In this document: positions 1 through 8,663 of the stretch, piece after piece
Numbering within the stretch: position 1 is the first letter of the stretch
How the letters are laid out: each line of letters starts with the position of its first letter
Source of the DNA: an uncultured Lewinella sp.
GTDB taxonomy: Bacteria > Bacteroidota > Bacteroidia > Chitinophagales > Saprospiraceae
Assembly: GCA_937873655.1 (NCBI GenBank)
Contig: CALMYQ010000094.1
Span: 124,001 to 188,000, forward strand
Direction: 5' to 3'
Length of the DNA: 64,000 bases
The notes under the pieces: model-generated
What the model was told of the DNA's origin: nothing
The model's database searches: none
The model's input: the letters and a program-made list of their open reading frames with translations, nothing else
Position numbers and translations under genes: made by a program

Positions 1-1
1 C

Positions 2-469
2 ATCCGGCGGCCCGAAATCCATGCGCTGGTCAACCAGGCGTTCGGCCTGGACCCTCTGATCCAGATCAAACATAATCTGTTGTACTCCGATTACGAGCGG
101 TACGCACCTTTTCACGGGAAACGGCGATTTATAGCCTACGGTATCAATGCCGGCGGAATAAAACTGGAAAAAGAAAACTATACAGGCAAGAGCTCGTTAA
201 TTGCCCGGGGAGGAATACCCGATGAGGGATTTGCGAACAAGGTCCGAAACTTTTTAAACGCCCTGGACCAACGATCGTTTCCGGCGCCACTGACCAGCTT
301 CAACCAGCTGGCGATGATCCACGCTTTTTACAGCCCCGGACTGGCCGGCATTTTGGTGGGGCCATCCGGAATAGCGCAGCTGGCCGATACCATTCAATTC
401 TACAGCCTGCTGAGGGAAGGCGCCTATGCAAGCGTATACAGCGTTTTACCTGCCGGCAACCAGGCGTGA
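2..469 (+). CDS. Aldo/keto reductase-like protein, C-terminal part (5' end outside window)
   Basis: The reading frame is open from base 2 to the stop at 467-469, so the true start lies upstream of the window and only about 155 residues are visible. The C-terminal stretch, with LTSFNQLAMIHAFYSPGLAG followed by ILVGPSG and a helix, resembles the last beta strand and NADP-phosphate-binding segment of aldo/keto reductases (compare LAQMALAWVLKDPRITSVLIGAS in the complete family member at 60158-61147). The catalytic Asp-Tyr-Lys-His tetrad would lie in the missing N-terminal part and cannot be checked. The gene converges on RNase D, and the two stop codons share the palindrome TGATCA. Family assignment is moderate. 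Confidence 0.5.
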   Translation: MRRPEIHALVNQAFGLDPLIQIKHNLLYSDYERYAPFHGKRRFIAYGINAGGIKLEKENYTGKSSLIARGGIPDEGFANKVRNFLNALDQRSFPAPLTSFNQLAMIHAFYSPGLAGILVGPSGIAQLADTIQFYSLLREGAYASVYSVLPAGNQA

Positions 470-1651
470 TCAGTTGTCGCCGATCCGGATCTCGATCTTT
501 CCGCCCTGGATATCCAGCTCCAGGCGGTCTATGTTTTCCAGCCATTTAACCAGCGAGTCGCCCAGCATTTCCCGGCGCCAGCCCGAACCGATCACCGCCT
601 CTCTGAGCTCATCGTCATTGCGGAATTTATCCACCATGTTCTTAGGCATGACCAGGGAAGGCGTAATCCCCTGGTTGATCGCCTGATATTTGACCAGCAG
701 ATACAACATTTCCAGTACAATATCATCGCCGATATCATCATCCTTATCGGGCCTCGGGATTTGCACCAGGATCTTCTTCTCCTCAGGTGTAGCGGGCTTT
801 TCGATGAACTCCATGAACAGGCTGCCGTATTTATCCGTGATCTTATCAGGAATATGCCTGTTTTTCTTGAGGGCATCCTTACCCGCTCCGATACTCTTGA
901 TGATATGCGTAATGATCTTGCTGGGCATCACCATTTCCCGGGAATAATCCTTGGCCTCGGCTGTGTCGCGCCGCCACGTCAGCATGCGCAGGAGAAACAA
1001 ACGCTCGCGTTGGTTCAAGGACCGCATCAGGTTGTGTGAAATAATTTCCTGGTTGGGATCCTTGGCGTAATAGGCATGCGTTTCGAGCTTGGCAAACTCT
1101 TCCTCCGCCCAGCGAAGCCGGTCTTTTTTGAGGAGTTTGGACTCCAGGCTGTGCCAAAGGTCGGGAAGCGGGATGACATCCTCCATGGCGTATTTCATTT
1201 CCCTGGGCTGCAGCGGTCGCCTTTCCCAGTTGGCTACGGCGTATCCCTTGTCGAGGCTGATCCGGAGTTCGCCCTCTACAAGCCGCCGGAAAGAAACGGG
1301 GTATTTGTACCCCGTGAAAGCGGCTGCGATCTGGGTGTCAAATACGTTATTCGGCGTGATGCCGTAGATATTGTGCAATAACCGGTAGTCATTTTCGCCG
1401 GCATGCGTAATCTTTACTATTTTTGGATCCTGAATGATCTCCAGCAGCGGGTCGAGGCTTTTCAACGCAAGCGGATCGATGAGGTAGCGGCCCTTCGGCG
1501 TAATGACCTGGATCAGGCACAACAAGGTATTAAACCGCTTTTCACCGACAAATTCAGTATCAAAACCCAACCAAGGCACATCTTTGCTGGTTGAATAAAA
1601 GGACGCCAGCGCCTGTTCTGTTTGGATCAAATCAAATTTGGGGTCATGCAT
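470..1651 (-). CDS. rnd: Ribonuclease D
   Basis: This 393-residue protein is a DEDDy 3'-5' exoribonuclease that would trim 3' ends of tRNA and other stable RNA precursors in the cytoplasm. The exonuclease motifs are all visible: ExoI is DTEF (D31, E33), ExoII is HAGEND with D88, and ExoIII is YAMED with Y154 and D158. An HRDC domain follows at about residues 210-290 (RERLFLLRMLTWRRD onward), matching the order of domains and the usual length of about 370-400 residues. The ATG at 1649-1651 is the first in frame and fits the family N-terminus. The gene is transcribed divergently from the AsmA gene across a 162-bp gap. Confidence 0.93.
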   Translation of the reverse strand: MHDPKFDLIQTEQALASFYSTSKDVPWLGFDTEFVGEKRFNTLLCLIQVITPKGRYLIDPLALKSLDPLLEIIQDPKIVKITHAGENDYRLLHNIYGITPNNVFDTQIAAAFTGYKYPVSFRRLVEGELRISLDKGYAVANWERRPLQPREMKYAMEDVIPLPDLWHSLESKLLKKDRLRWAEEEFAKLETHAYYAKDPNQEIISHNLMRSLNQRERLFLLRMLTWRRDTAEAKDYSREMVMPSKIITHIIKSIGAGKDALKKNRHIPDKITDKYGSLFMEFIEKPATPEEKKILVQIPRPDKDDDIGDDIVLEMLYLLVKYQAINQGITPSLVMPKNMVDKFRNDDELREAVIGSGWRREMLGDSLVKWLENIDRLELDIQGGKIEIRIGDN

Positions 1652-1813
1652 TTGCAGGTGTAATAAGTGTTAAGGAAAAATTAAACATTGTTTTAATTTG
1701 TGTAAGATTTTTTAAAGGTGCATCCATATTAAAAACCATTGAAAAAATCGTTTTTGAGTCCAAGGGCAGGTAAGTTTTATCGCCCGGCAAGTTAAAAAGA
1801 AATTGTCAATACT

Positions 1814-4800
1814 ATGAAAATCATCAAGCGCCTTCTTTTAATCGCAGGTATTTTGCTGGTGGTCCTGATCGGCGCCGCAATTGCCTTGCCTTTTATTTTC
1901 AAGGATGAGATCCTGGCTAAAGCCAAGGAAGAGATCAACAAGAATGTCCGTGCCCAGGTCGATTTCTCTGATGTCAGCCTTTCCCTGCTGCGGAGTTTCC
2001 CCAATTTCTGCTTTCGGATGGAGGATTTCTCGGTGGTCGGAATTGACACGTTCGCCGGCTACCCGCTGGCCAAAGGAAAAGCCGCAGAATTCACCATCGA
2101 CCTCAAGTCGGTGATCAATGCGGATGCGCCCATTTCCATCAAATCGGTGAGCCTGGAAGAGCCCGACATCAATATTCTTGTACTCGAGAACGGCCTGGCC
2201 AATTACGATATCACTGTCCCGACCGATGAAAGAATCGAGGAAACCGCTGAAAGTACCGATTACAGCGGTGTCCGGATAAAGTTGGATAAATACAGCATCA
2301 CCGGCGGCAAATTCGTGTACGACGACCGTCAGGGCGGCACCTTTGTCTCGATCAACGACCTGAATCATTCCGGCAAAGGCGATTTCACGATTGATGTCTA
2401 TGACCTGGACACCAAAACAACCATCGGTGAAATGACCGTGTCACAGGGCGGTATTACCTATCTTAAAAAGGCCAGGGCCGATCTGGACGCCATTTTCAAC
2501 ATCGACCAGACCAACAGCAAGTACACCTTAAAGGACAACAAGCTTACGGTGAACGACCTGACGGTCAATGCCGAAGGGTTCGTTCAACTCCTGGCGGAAG
2601 ATATCGCCATGGACCTGAGTTTCAGTACCCCCGAATCCGATTTCAAAAGCCTGTTTTCCCTGATCCCGAACGCCTATATCCAAGGATACGAGTCGGTGAA
2701 AGTCGACGGCCAGTTCGGACTCAGCGGCAATGTAAAAGGCTCGTACAACGGCGAAAAAGAACAATACCCCGCCTTCCACATCAAGATGAATGTGGATAAC
2801 GGGAATGTGAAATACCCCGATCTGCCGCTCGGCATTTCCAACATCTTTGCCGACGCCACGGTAGACAGCCCCTCCAGCAATTTTGACGATATGAAGGTGG
2901 ACCTGCCCAGGTTCAGCCTCCGCATCGGGTCCAATCCGCTGGAAGGGTCCTTTGCACTGCGTCATCCCATTTCCGACCCCGCAGTGGACACCAAAGTCAA
3001 GGGCGTTATTGTGCTCGATGACCTGGCCAAGGCTTTTCCCATCCCAGCCACCGAAGAAATGAGCGGCCGGATCAATGCAGATATGGCGGTCAATACGACC
3101 TTGTCCCTGATCGAAAGCCAGCAATATGAGAAGGTGAACATGTCCGGCTCGATGGACGTAAACAACCTCAAATACAAAGGCGAGGGTTTGCCGCTGGTGA
3201 ATATCCGGACGGCTAAAGCAGAATTTACCCCCAAATTCGTCCAGATCGACGGCTTTGATGCCGATTTGGGCAAAAGCGACCTGAAAGCTTCCGGCAGGGT
3301 CGACAATATCCTGGCCTATTTCTCTCCGGAAAAAACCATGACCGGGCAGATGACCGTTCGTTCCAATAATTTTGACCTGAACGAGTGGATGCCGGAAGAA
3401 TCCGGCGACGCAACACCCGCCACAGCTCCTGCCATCGCAGATGCCCAGACGGAGCAGCCCGCGTCCGTGGAAATCTTCGACCGGTTTGATTTTGACCTCG
3501 ACTCCAGGATCAACAACCTTACCTACGGCGAATACAAGATCAAGGATATGGTGGCCGTAGGCAACATGAAACCCAACCGGCTTGAAGCAAAGGAATTCAG
3601 CGCCTCCATCGGAGAAAGCGATTTTTCTTCCAGCGGCGTGATCACCAATATGTTCGATTACCTGTTCGACAATGGCACTCTGGGCGGCAACCTGTCCTTG
3701 CGCTCCCACCTGATGAACCTCAACCAGTTCATGACGGCAGAGGGATCTGCCGTTTCAGCTACAGAGCCCGTTACGGAAGCCCAGGCATCCGAACTGGAGC
3801 CTTTCCTGGTGCCTGCCAATATCAAGATGAACATCAATGCGGATATCGACCGGTTGATCTATACCAATATGGAGTTGAAGGACCTGAAAGGGGAGGTTAC
3901 CGTCGCCGATCAGGCGGCCATCCTGGAAAACGCCGAAGCGCGCGCTTTGGGGGGCACCATGGCTGTAGCCGGCAGCTATGATACCAAAGATCCCGAGGCG
4001 CCGGCCTTTACCTTCAAATACGACCTGAACAAGCTGGATTTCAAACAATCCTTCAATACGTTCAATACTTTCCAGCAATTGGCGCCGATCGGGAAATTCA
4101 TTTCAGGCAATTTCAGCAGCAGCCTGATCCTGGAAGGCGAACTGGGCAAAAATATGTACCCGAAATTGTCTACCGTCAATGCCCAGGGATTCCTGGAAAC
4201 TGTGAACAGCATTATCGCCGGGTTCAAACCCCTGCAGGCGGTAGGCAATGCCCTCAACCTGGATTACCTGAAAGAAGAAATGAAGCTGGAGAACACCAAA
4301 AACTGGTTTGAGATCAAAAACGGCCTGGTAGAAGTGAAGCCTTTTGATGTGAAAGTTAAGGACATCGGGCTGAACATCAGCGGGACCCATGGTCTGAACC
4401 AGGACATGGATTATAAGATCAAAGCCAGGATCCCGAGGAAACTGCTCGAAAAAGGCGCTGTCGGTCAGGCGGCCAACTCGGGGTTCAACCTGTTGCAAAA
4501 GGAGGCTTCCAAACTAGGGGTAAGTCTTCAGAAAAGCGAGTTTGTCAATGTGCTCGTGCAGTTGACCGGCTCGCTGGCCGATCCGAAAGTAAAGCTCAAT
4601 CTGCTGAGCGGCGACGGCGAACAAACCCTGGCAGAAGCGGCCTCCGAAACCGTCAAGGACGAATTGAAGGCCCAGGAGGAAAAACTGCGTTCCGAAGCGG
4701 AGAAAAAACTGGAGGAAGGCAAGGCTGTTGTCAATGACAAAGTGGACAAAGCTGTCGATACGGTCAAGTCGGTCGTCACCAAAAAAGCGGAAGAACTGAC

Positions 4801-4999
4801 CAATCAGGCCAAGGACAAAGCCGGAGAATTGCTCAAGGACAAGGTCGGCGAAGCCGTGGGCTCAACCATTGATTCGACCGCCAAGAAGAAGCTGGATGAG
4901 GTGATCAACACCAAGACCAACCAATCCGCTGACGACATCAAGAAAGAACTTGAGAAGTTCAATCCGTTCAAAAAGAAGAAAAAGGAAGGCGGGAATTAA
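1814..4999 (+). CDS. AsmA-like envelope protein with helical C-terminal tail
   Basis: This 1061-residue protein begins with one N-terminal membrane segment (about residues 5-28: RLLLIAGILLVVLIGAAIAL) and continues as a long beta-rich periplasmic region. It has AsmA-type features: repeated DLSG/NAD-like segments and the C-terminal block LNISGTHGLNQDMDYKIKARIP. AsmA-superfamily proteins are thought to bridge the inner and outer membranes and carry lipids; that role is inferred here. The last 130 or so residues (about 930-1061) change character to a Lys/Glu/Asp/Ala-rich helix like amphipathic or LEA-type repeats, ending in a polylysine patch. The gene stands alone between divergent RNase D and convergent PorP. 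No strong TAnnTTTG promoter is seen upstream. Confidence 0.85.
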   Translation: MKIIKRLLLIAGILLVVLIGAAIALPFIFKDEILAKAKEEINKNVRAQVDFSDVSLSLLRSFPNFCFRMEDFSVVGIDTFAGYPLAKGKAAEFTIDLKSVINADAPISIKSVSLEEPDINILVLENGLANYDITVPTDERIEETAESTDYSGVRIKLDKYSITGGKFVYDDRQGGTFVSINDLNHSGKGDFTIDVYDLDTKTTIGEMTVSQGGITYLKKARADLDAIFNIDQTNSKYTLKDNKLTVNDLTVNAEGFVQLLAEDIAMDLSFSTPESDFKSLFSLIPNAYIQGYESVKVDGQFGLSGNVKGSYNGEKEQYPAFHIKMNVDNGNVKYPDLPLGISNIFADATVDSPSSNFDDMKVDLPRFSLRIGSNPLEGSFALRHPISDPAVDTKVKGVIVLDDLAKAFPIPATEEMSGRINADMAVNTTLSLIESQQYEKVNMSGSMDVNNLKYKGEGLPLVNIRTAKAEFTPKFVQIDGFDADLGKSDLKASGRVDNILAYFSPEKTMTGQMTVRSNNFDLNEWMPEESGDATPATAPAIADAQTEQPASVEIFDRFDFDLDSRINNLTYGEYKIKDMVAVGNMKPNRLEAKEFSASIGESDFSSSGVITNMFDYLFDNGTLGGNLSLRSHLMNLNQFMTAEGSAVSATEPVTEAQASELEPFLVPANIKMNINADIDRLIYTNMELKDLKGEVTVADQAAILENAEARALGGTMAVAGSYDTKDPEAPAFTFKYDLNKLDFKQSFNTFNTFQQLAPIGKFISGNFSSSLILEGELGKNMYPKLSTVNAQGFLETVNSIIAGFKPLQAVGNALNLDYLKEEMKLENTKNWFEIKNGLVEVKPFDVKVKDIGLNISGTHGLNQDMDYKIKARIPRKLLEKGAVGQAANSGFNLLQKEASKLGVSLQKSEFVNVLVQLTGSLADPKVKLNLLSGDGEQTLAEAASETVKDELKAQEEKLRSEAEKKLEEGKAVVNDKVDKAVDTVKSVVTKKAEELTNQAKDKAGELLKDKVGEAVGSTIDSTAKKKLDEVINTKTNQSADDIKKELEKFNPFKKKKKEGGN

Positions 5000-5014
5000 C
5001 CTTCTGGCCTTTGC

Positions 5015-6073
5015 TTAGAACTTGGGACAGAGAACCGTATCGTTCTCGTATTCGCCCAGGTAAGCGATCGAGATCTCCAGCGCTCCCTGACCATTTCTGT
5101 TCAGGTTCAGCGCTGTGAGATTCAGGTCGTAGCTTACGCCGAACAGGAAATTATTGAATTCAAGGCCGGTCATCACGATGGCAGCATCCAGGTAGGGTGA
5201 CTGCTCCTCATCCCGCGTGGTCCGGGCCCAACCGCCGAAATGGAGCGCTGTGTTGCCGGATTGGTTAACGGCAATCCGGATATTTGACCCTGCATTGACG
5301 GCAAAATGAGGTCCCTGGCTGTAGACCAGCAGGCGGGGTGATACTTTCACGACTTCTCCGACCGGGATCTGCAGGGACAGGTGGGCGGTATACTTCCTGA
5401 ACAGGTAATTTTTGTCGTAACGGTCCGGCTTTTCCTCATCGTAGAAAAAGCTGGTTTGCGGTTCCATGATGTGGTGAATGGCCGCGCCGGCGAAGAAGCC
5501 TATGCCCCGGTTGGGAGAATAGGAATAGTTGATGCCGGCGTGGAAATCGTTGTATGCAAAGTTGTTTTCAGGCAATTCCTCAGCGGTAGGGTTGGTATAT
5601 CCGTCAGATCCGTTGAACTGATCATCAAAAGTCAGACTGCCGTACACGACGTTGCGTTGGGCCAGCCCCACCTGAAAGCCGGCGCTCAGGAATTGGTCAT
5701 TCCTTCGGCTGAGGCTCTTGTGAAAGGCGCCGGAAAGCATGATCTGGTTAGTGCTGAAACCCGGAATGCTGACCTTGTCGCTGTAAAAGATCATTCCTGC
5801 GCCGAATGCGTCTTTGCCGGGCTTTTGAAGGCGCCCCAACTGAAAGCGGAAATCAGCCGCGGCCGAATAGGTCGTATACGGGTTTTCCAGCGCATGGCGC
5901 CATTGGTCCCTGTAAATAAATGAGAATCTGTATTTTCCCTGAAAACTCCCGGCTAATGCGGGGTTGAGCGACAGCGGCGAGGCATAGAATTGGGTAAAAT
6001 GCTGATCCTGGGCTTTTAAAGAATTGATAACCAGAAGCAAAGCGCAAATATAGAAGGTATTTCTAATGTTCAT
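5015..6073 (-). CDS. PorP/SprF family type IX secretion membrane protein
   Basis: This 352-residue protein has a signal peptide (MNIRNTFYICALLLVINSLK, cleaved near KAQ) and then the typical PorP/SprF opening QHFTQFYASPLSLNPALAG. Alternating beta strands fill the rest and it ends near the outer-membrane barrel pattern. Members pair with T9SS type B cargo: PorP in Porphyromonas, and SprF for delivery of SprB in Flavobacterium. It is not next to a cargo gene here, but two giant type B cargo genes lie within the window, so one may be its substrate (inference). It is transcribed divergently from the C40-like gene with a 114-bp gap. Confidence 0.92.
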   Translation of the reverse strand: MNIRNTFYICALLLVINSLKAQDQHFTQFYASPLSLNPALAGSFQGKYRFSFIYRDQWRHALENPYTTYSAAADFRFQLGRLQKPGKDAFGAGMIFYSDKVSIPGFSTNQIMLSGAFHKSLSRRNDQFLSAGFQVGLAQRNVVYGSLTFDDQFNGSDGYTNPTAEELPENNFAYNDFHAGINYSYSPNRGIGFFAGAAIHHIMEPQTSFFYDEEKPDRYDKNYLFRKYTAHLSLQIPVGEVVKVSPRLLVYSQGPHFAVNAGSNIRIAVNQSGNTALHFGGWARTTRDEEQSPYLDAAIVMTGLEFNNFLFGVSYDLNLTALNLNRNGQGALEISIAYLGEYENDTVLCPKF

Positions 6074-6153
6074 GTTATTCAGTTGAGCTTAAAAACCTGG
6101 CGAAGGTAAGTTGAAATGTTCAGTCAAATCAACGGAAAATTAGGGAATAATAT

Positions 6154-6161
6154 TATTTTTG
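6154..6161 (+). promoter_or_regulatory. Candidate -7 promoter element (TAnnTTTG)
   Basis: The sequence TATTTTTG matches the Bacteroidota -7 consensus TAnnTTTG and lies 26 bp before the start codon of the C40-like gene. No clear TTTG is present about 19 bp further upstream, so only half of the promoter is supported. Confidence 0.4.
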
Positions 6162-6187
6162 GGTGAACATAGCAGGATAAGGCCCAT

Positions 6188-7036
6188 ATGAGCTACGCAA
6201 TTTGCCCCTTAAGCTCGGCGGCGGTACGCAACAGTCCATCGCATAAAAGTGAAATGATTTCCCAGATGCTTTTCGGGGAAACGGTGGAAATATTGGAAAC
6301 CAAGGGTCGCCAATGGGCCAGGGTGCGGTTTTCGGATGATAACTTCATCGGATGGGTAGCCCTCCACCAGATTGAGCCCATTACGCCTACCGAATGGACC
6401 GCCTACCAGCAACAATTTGCCTTTGTGCTGGATCCCTGGAATACCGTACGGCATGACCAGTTCTTCCTGCCCCTGGGCCTCGGCGCCAGATTGCCCTTAT
6501 TTGACGGCATCCGGTTCCAGCTGGGCGAAAAATCCTTTACCTTCAGCGGTCAGGCGGTTTTTCCGCAGGATATCCAATCCTCCGGGGACATGATCCTGAA
6601 ACTGGCCCGCCGCTACATGAACGTGCCATTCCTCTGGGGCGGCAGGTCTTCGATGGGCGTAGACAGCCCGGGCATGATCCAGGTGGTATACCGGATGGCC
6701 GGCATCAACCTCCCCCGCGAATCGTTCCAGCAGGTCCTTATCGGCGAAACGGTTGACTTTGCCGAACAAGCTCAACCCGGTGATCTGGCCTTTTTTGAGA
6801 ACAGGCTTGAACGCATCACGCATACCGGCATCGTACTTCCCGAAGGGCAGGTCCTGCATGTTTACGGCAAGGTCCGGGTAGATACCCTTGATCACTACGG
6901 CATCTACAACCACGAACTGGAAAAATACACCCACAAACTCCGGATCATCCGAAGGGTTATGCCGTCGGTGAAATCAAGCCAACCGAAAAACGCCGAACAA
7001 AACACCCTGATCGGCAAACAAATCGAATTGTTCTAA
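6188..7036 (+). CDS. NlpC/P60 (C40) family protein lacking the catalytic cysteine
   Basis: This 282-residue protein has an SH3-like N-terminal half (about 1-65, motif ILETKGRQWARVRF) and an NlpC/P60 domain from about residue 133. C40 enzymes cut cell-wall peptides between D-Glu and diamino acids. The domain landmarks are present: FLWGGRSSMGVD, histidine in ITHTGIV (H212) and H224. However, the usual DCSG nucleophile motif reads DSPG, so the catalytic cysteine is Ser160 (codon AGC at 6665-6667). It is therefore probably a non-hydrolytic binding protein or has altered chemistry (inference). No signal peptide is evident. The lolD-like gene follows after 25 bp, suggesting an operon. Confidence 0.85.
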   Translation: MSYAICPLSSAAVRNSPSHKSEMISQMLFGETVEILETKGRQWARVRFSDDNFIGWVALHQIEPITPTEWTAYQQQFAFVLDPWNTVRHDQFFLPLGLGARLPLFDGIRFQLGEKSFTFSGQAVFPQDIQSSGDMILKLARRYMNVPFLWGGRSSMGVDSPGMIQVVYRMAGINLPRESFQQVLIGETVDFAEQAQPGDLAFFENRLERITHTGIVLPEGQVLHVYGKVRVDTLDHYGIYNHELEKYTHKLRIIRRVMPSVKSSQPKNAEQNTLIGKQIELF

Positions 7037-7061
7037 AAGCAAAATCTGAAAATTACTTTCT

Positions 7062-7715
7062 GTGATCCAAGCGCGCAACATCCACAAATCATACGGCAGA
7101 TTGGAAGTTTTGAAAGGTGTCGACCTCAGCGTAGAGAAAGGCGAAATCGTCACAATAATGGGAAAATCCGGAGCCGGCAAGAGCACATTGCTGCATATCC
7201 TGGGCACCCTGGACCGGGCTGATTCCGGGTCGCTTGCCTTCAACGGCACCGAGGTATCCAGGTTTGATAATGCCGGACTGGCTTCATTTCGCAATCGCAA
7301 TATCGGCTTCGTTTTCCAGTTCCACCACCTGCTGCCCGAGTTTACATCCCTCGAAAACGTGGTGATCCCCGCACTGATCAGCAATAACAAGGAGAATGAA
7401 GCCCGGAAAAAAGCGGAATCCCTGCTGGAATACCTGGGTTTGAAAGACCGCCTCACCCACAAACCGGGGCAATTATCCGGCGGCGAACAACAGCGGGTAG
7501 CCGTTGCCCGGTCTTTGATCAACAACCCGGCGGTGGTTTTTGCCGACGAGCCGACGGGCAACCTGGACTCCGGGTCATCTCAGGAATTACACCAACTCAT
7601 CCTTCAACTCCGCAAAGACCTCCAGCAAACCTTTATCATTGTGACCCATAACCAGGAACTGGCTCAGCTGAGCGACCGGGTTTTGGTCATGGAGGACGGG
7701 CGGTTAAAAGAATAA
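7062..7715 (+). CDS. ABC transporter ATP-binding protein, LolD type
   Basis: This 217-residue ATPase has all ABC motifs: Walker A GKSGAGKST (34-42), Q-loop Q86, signature LSGGEQQR (138-145), Walker B VVFADE (158-163) and the switch His196. Length and the FQFHHLLPEFTSLENV stretch fit the MacB/LolD subgroup, which powers release of lipoproteins from the inner membrane or mechanotransmission. The start is GTG at 7062; an in-frame TGA at 7047-7049 rules out anything further upstream. No permease (LolC/E-like) gene is adjacent, so it must work with a subunit encoded elsewhere. aroE follows with only a 7-bp gap. Confidence 0.88.
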   Translation: MIQARNIHKSYGRLEVLKGVDLSVEKGEIVTIMGKSGAGKSTLLHILGTLDRADSGSLAFNGTEVSRFDNAGLASFRNRNIGFVFQFHHLLPEFTSLENVVIPALISNNKENEARKKAESLLEYLGLKDRLTHKPGQLSGGEQQRVAVARSLINNPAVVFADEPTGNLDSGSSQELHQLILQLRKDLQQTFIIVTHNQELAQLSDRVLVMEDGRLKE

Positions 7716-7722
7716 ATTGTCC

Positions 7723-8490
7723 ATGAGCTCCCCCATAGGTGTCGGCCGGTTATACGGCCTGATCGGATTCCCGCTGTCCCACTCCTTTTCCAAAAAATAC
7801 TTTACGGAAAAATTTGCCCGTGAAGGCATCTCCAATTCGGCGTATGAGCTGTTTCCGATTGCCCGGATTGACGAACTCAGCTCCGTTATCGCGGCAAACC
7901 CTAACCTGATCGGATTAAACGTGACGATCCCTTACAAGCAACAGGTCATTCCTTTTCTGGATGAGCTTGAAGAAAGCGCCCGAAGGATCGGAGCCGTTAA
8001 TACCATCGCGTTCCGGCAAGGCCGTCTCATTGGGTACAATACCGACGTCTACGGTTTCGCGACTTCCCTGAATGGATTCCTGGCCGGCGATCCTGTTGAA
8101 TCGGCGCTGGTACTGGGTACAGGCGGCGCTTCCAAAGCGGTTTGCCGGGTGTTGGAACAGATGAACATGCCCTTCCAACTGGTTTCCAGGACAAGCGGGG
8201 CCGGGCATCTTACCTACGACCGGATAACCCCTTCAGATATCCGTTCGAACCGGTTGATCATCAACACCACGCCCTTGGGCATGACGCCGGAGGTTGACCG
8301 CCTGCCGGAGATTCCTTATACCCACCTTACCTCCAGGCACTACCTCTTCGACCTGATTTACAATCCGGAGGTCACCAGATTCCTGCAGACAGGCGCTGAA
8401 TTCGGGGCCTCGGTCCACAACGGGATGGAGATGCTGATTTTGCAGGCCGAGCAATCCTGGTCGATCTGGAATGAAACAAATGCCGCATAA
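7723..8490 (+). CDS. aroE: Shikimate dehydrogenase
   Basis: This enzyme reduces 3-dehydroshikimate to shikimate with NADPH in the chorismate pathway. The 255-residue protein shows the shikimate-binding serines in FPLSHSFSKKYF (S19, S21), the catalytic lysine in NVTIPYK (K72), the NTD aspartate (D108) and the glycine-rich nucleotide loop GTGGASKA. It ends with the usual NGMEMLILQAEQSW helix. I prefer ATG 7723 over TTG 7717, because the ATG lies 7 bp after the lolD-like stop and gives the normal family N-terminus. Coupling to the upstream ATPase is likely. Its product ultimately supplies chorismate to the trp operon found later in the window. Confidence 0.93.
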   Translation: MSSPIGVGRLYGLIGFPLSHSFSKKYFTEKFAREGISNSAYELFPIARIDELSSVIAANPNLIGLNVTIPYKQQVIPFLDELEESARRIGAVNTIAFRQGRLIGYNTDVYGFATSLNGFLAGDPVESALVLGTGGASKAVCRVLEQMNMPFQLVSRTSGAGHLTYDRITPSDIRSNRLIINTTPLGMTPEVDRLPEIPYTHLTSRHYLFDLIYNPEVTRFLQTGAEFGASVHNGMEMLILQAEQSWSIWNETNAA

Positions 8491-8595
8491 TGAACCTGAA
8501 ATCATTTTTTTACGTATAAGCAGGTTAAACCCGGTACAGTCTGTTTGTAGTTCTTTTGTTTCATGAATTTATTCAAGTTCCAGCTTAAAAGTTTA

Positions 8596-8647
8596 TACCT
8601 TTGAGGTGGCGAACATCCGGTTCAACATTATATGGATATTACTTTTG
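8596..8647 (+). promoter_or_regulatory. Two tandem candidate -7 elements upstream of proline dehydrogenase
   Basis: TACCTTTG (8596-8603) and TACTTTTG (8640-8647) both match TAnnTTTG and lie 61 and 17 bp before the ATG at 8664. Neither has a convincing TTTG at the expected distance, so the elements are suggestive only. The 173-bp gap after aroE is otherwise without visible features. Confidence 0.4.
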
Positions 8648-8663
8648 GGTGAAACTCGAATAC

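Noticed and set aside
2528..3709. 393-residue minus-strand ORF opposite the AsmA-like gene
   Set aside because: It is a shadow of the plus-strand gene. The composition is that of codon complements (Gly, His, Val rich), no motif is recognisable, and the plus frame has clear family features.
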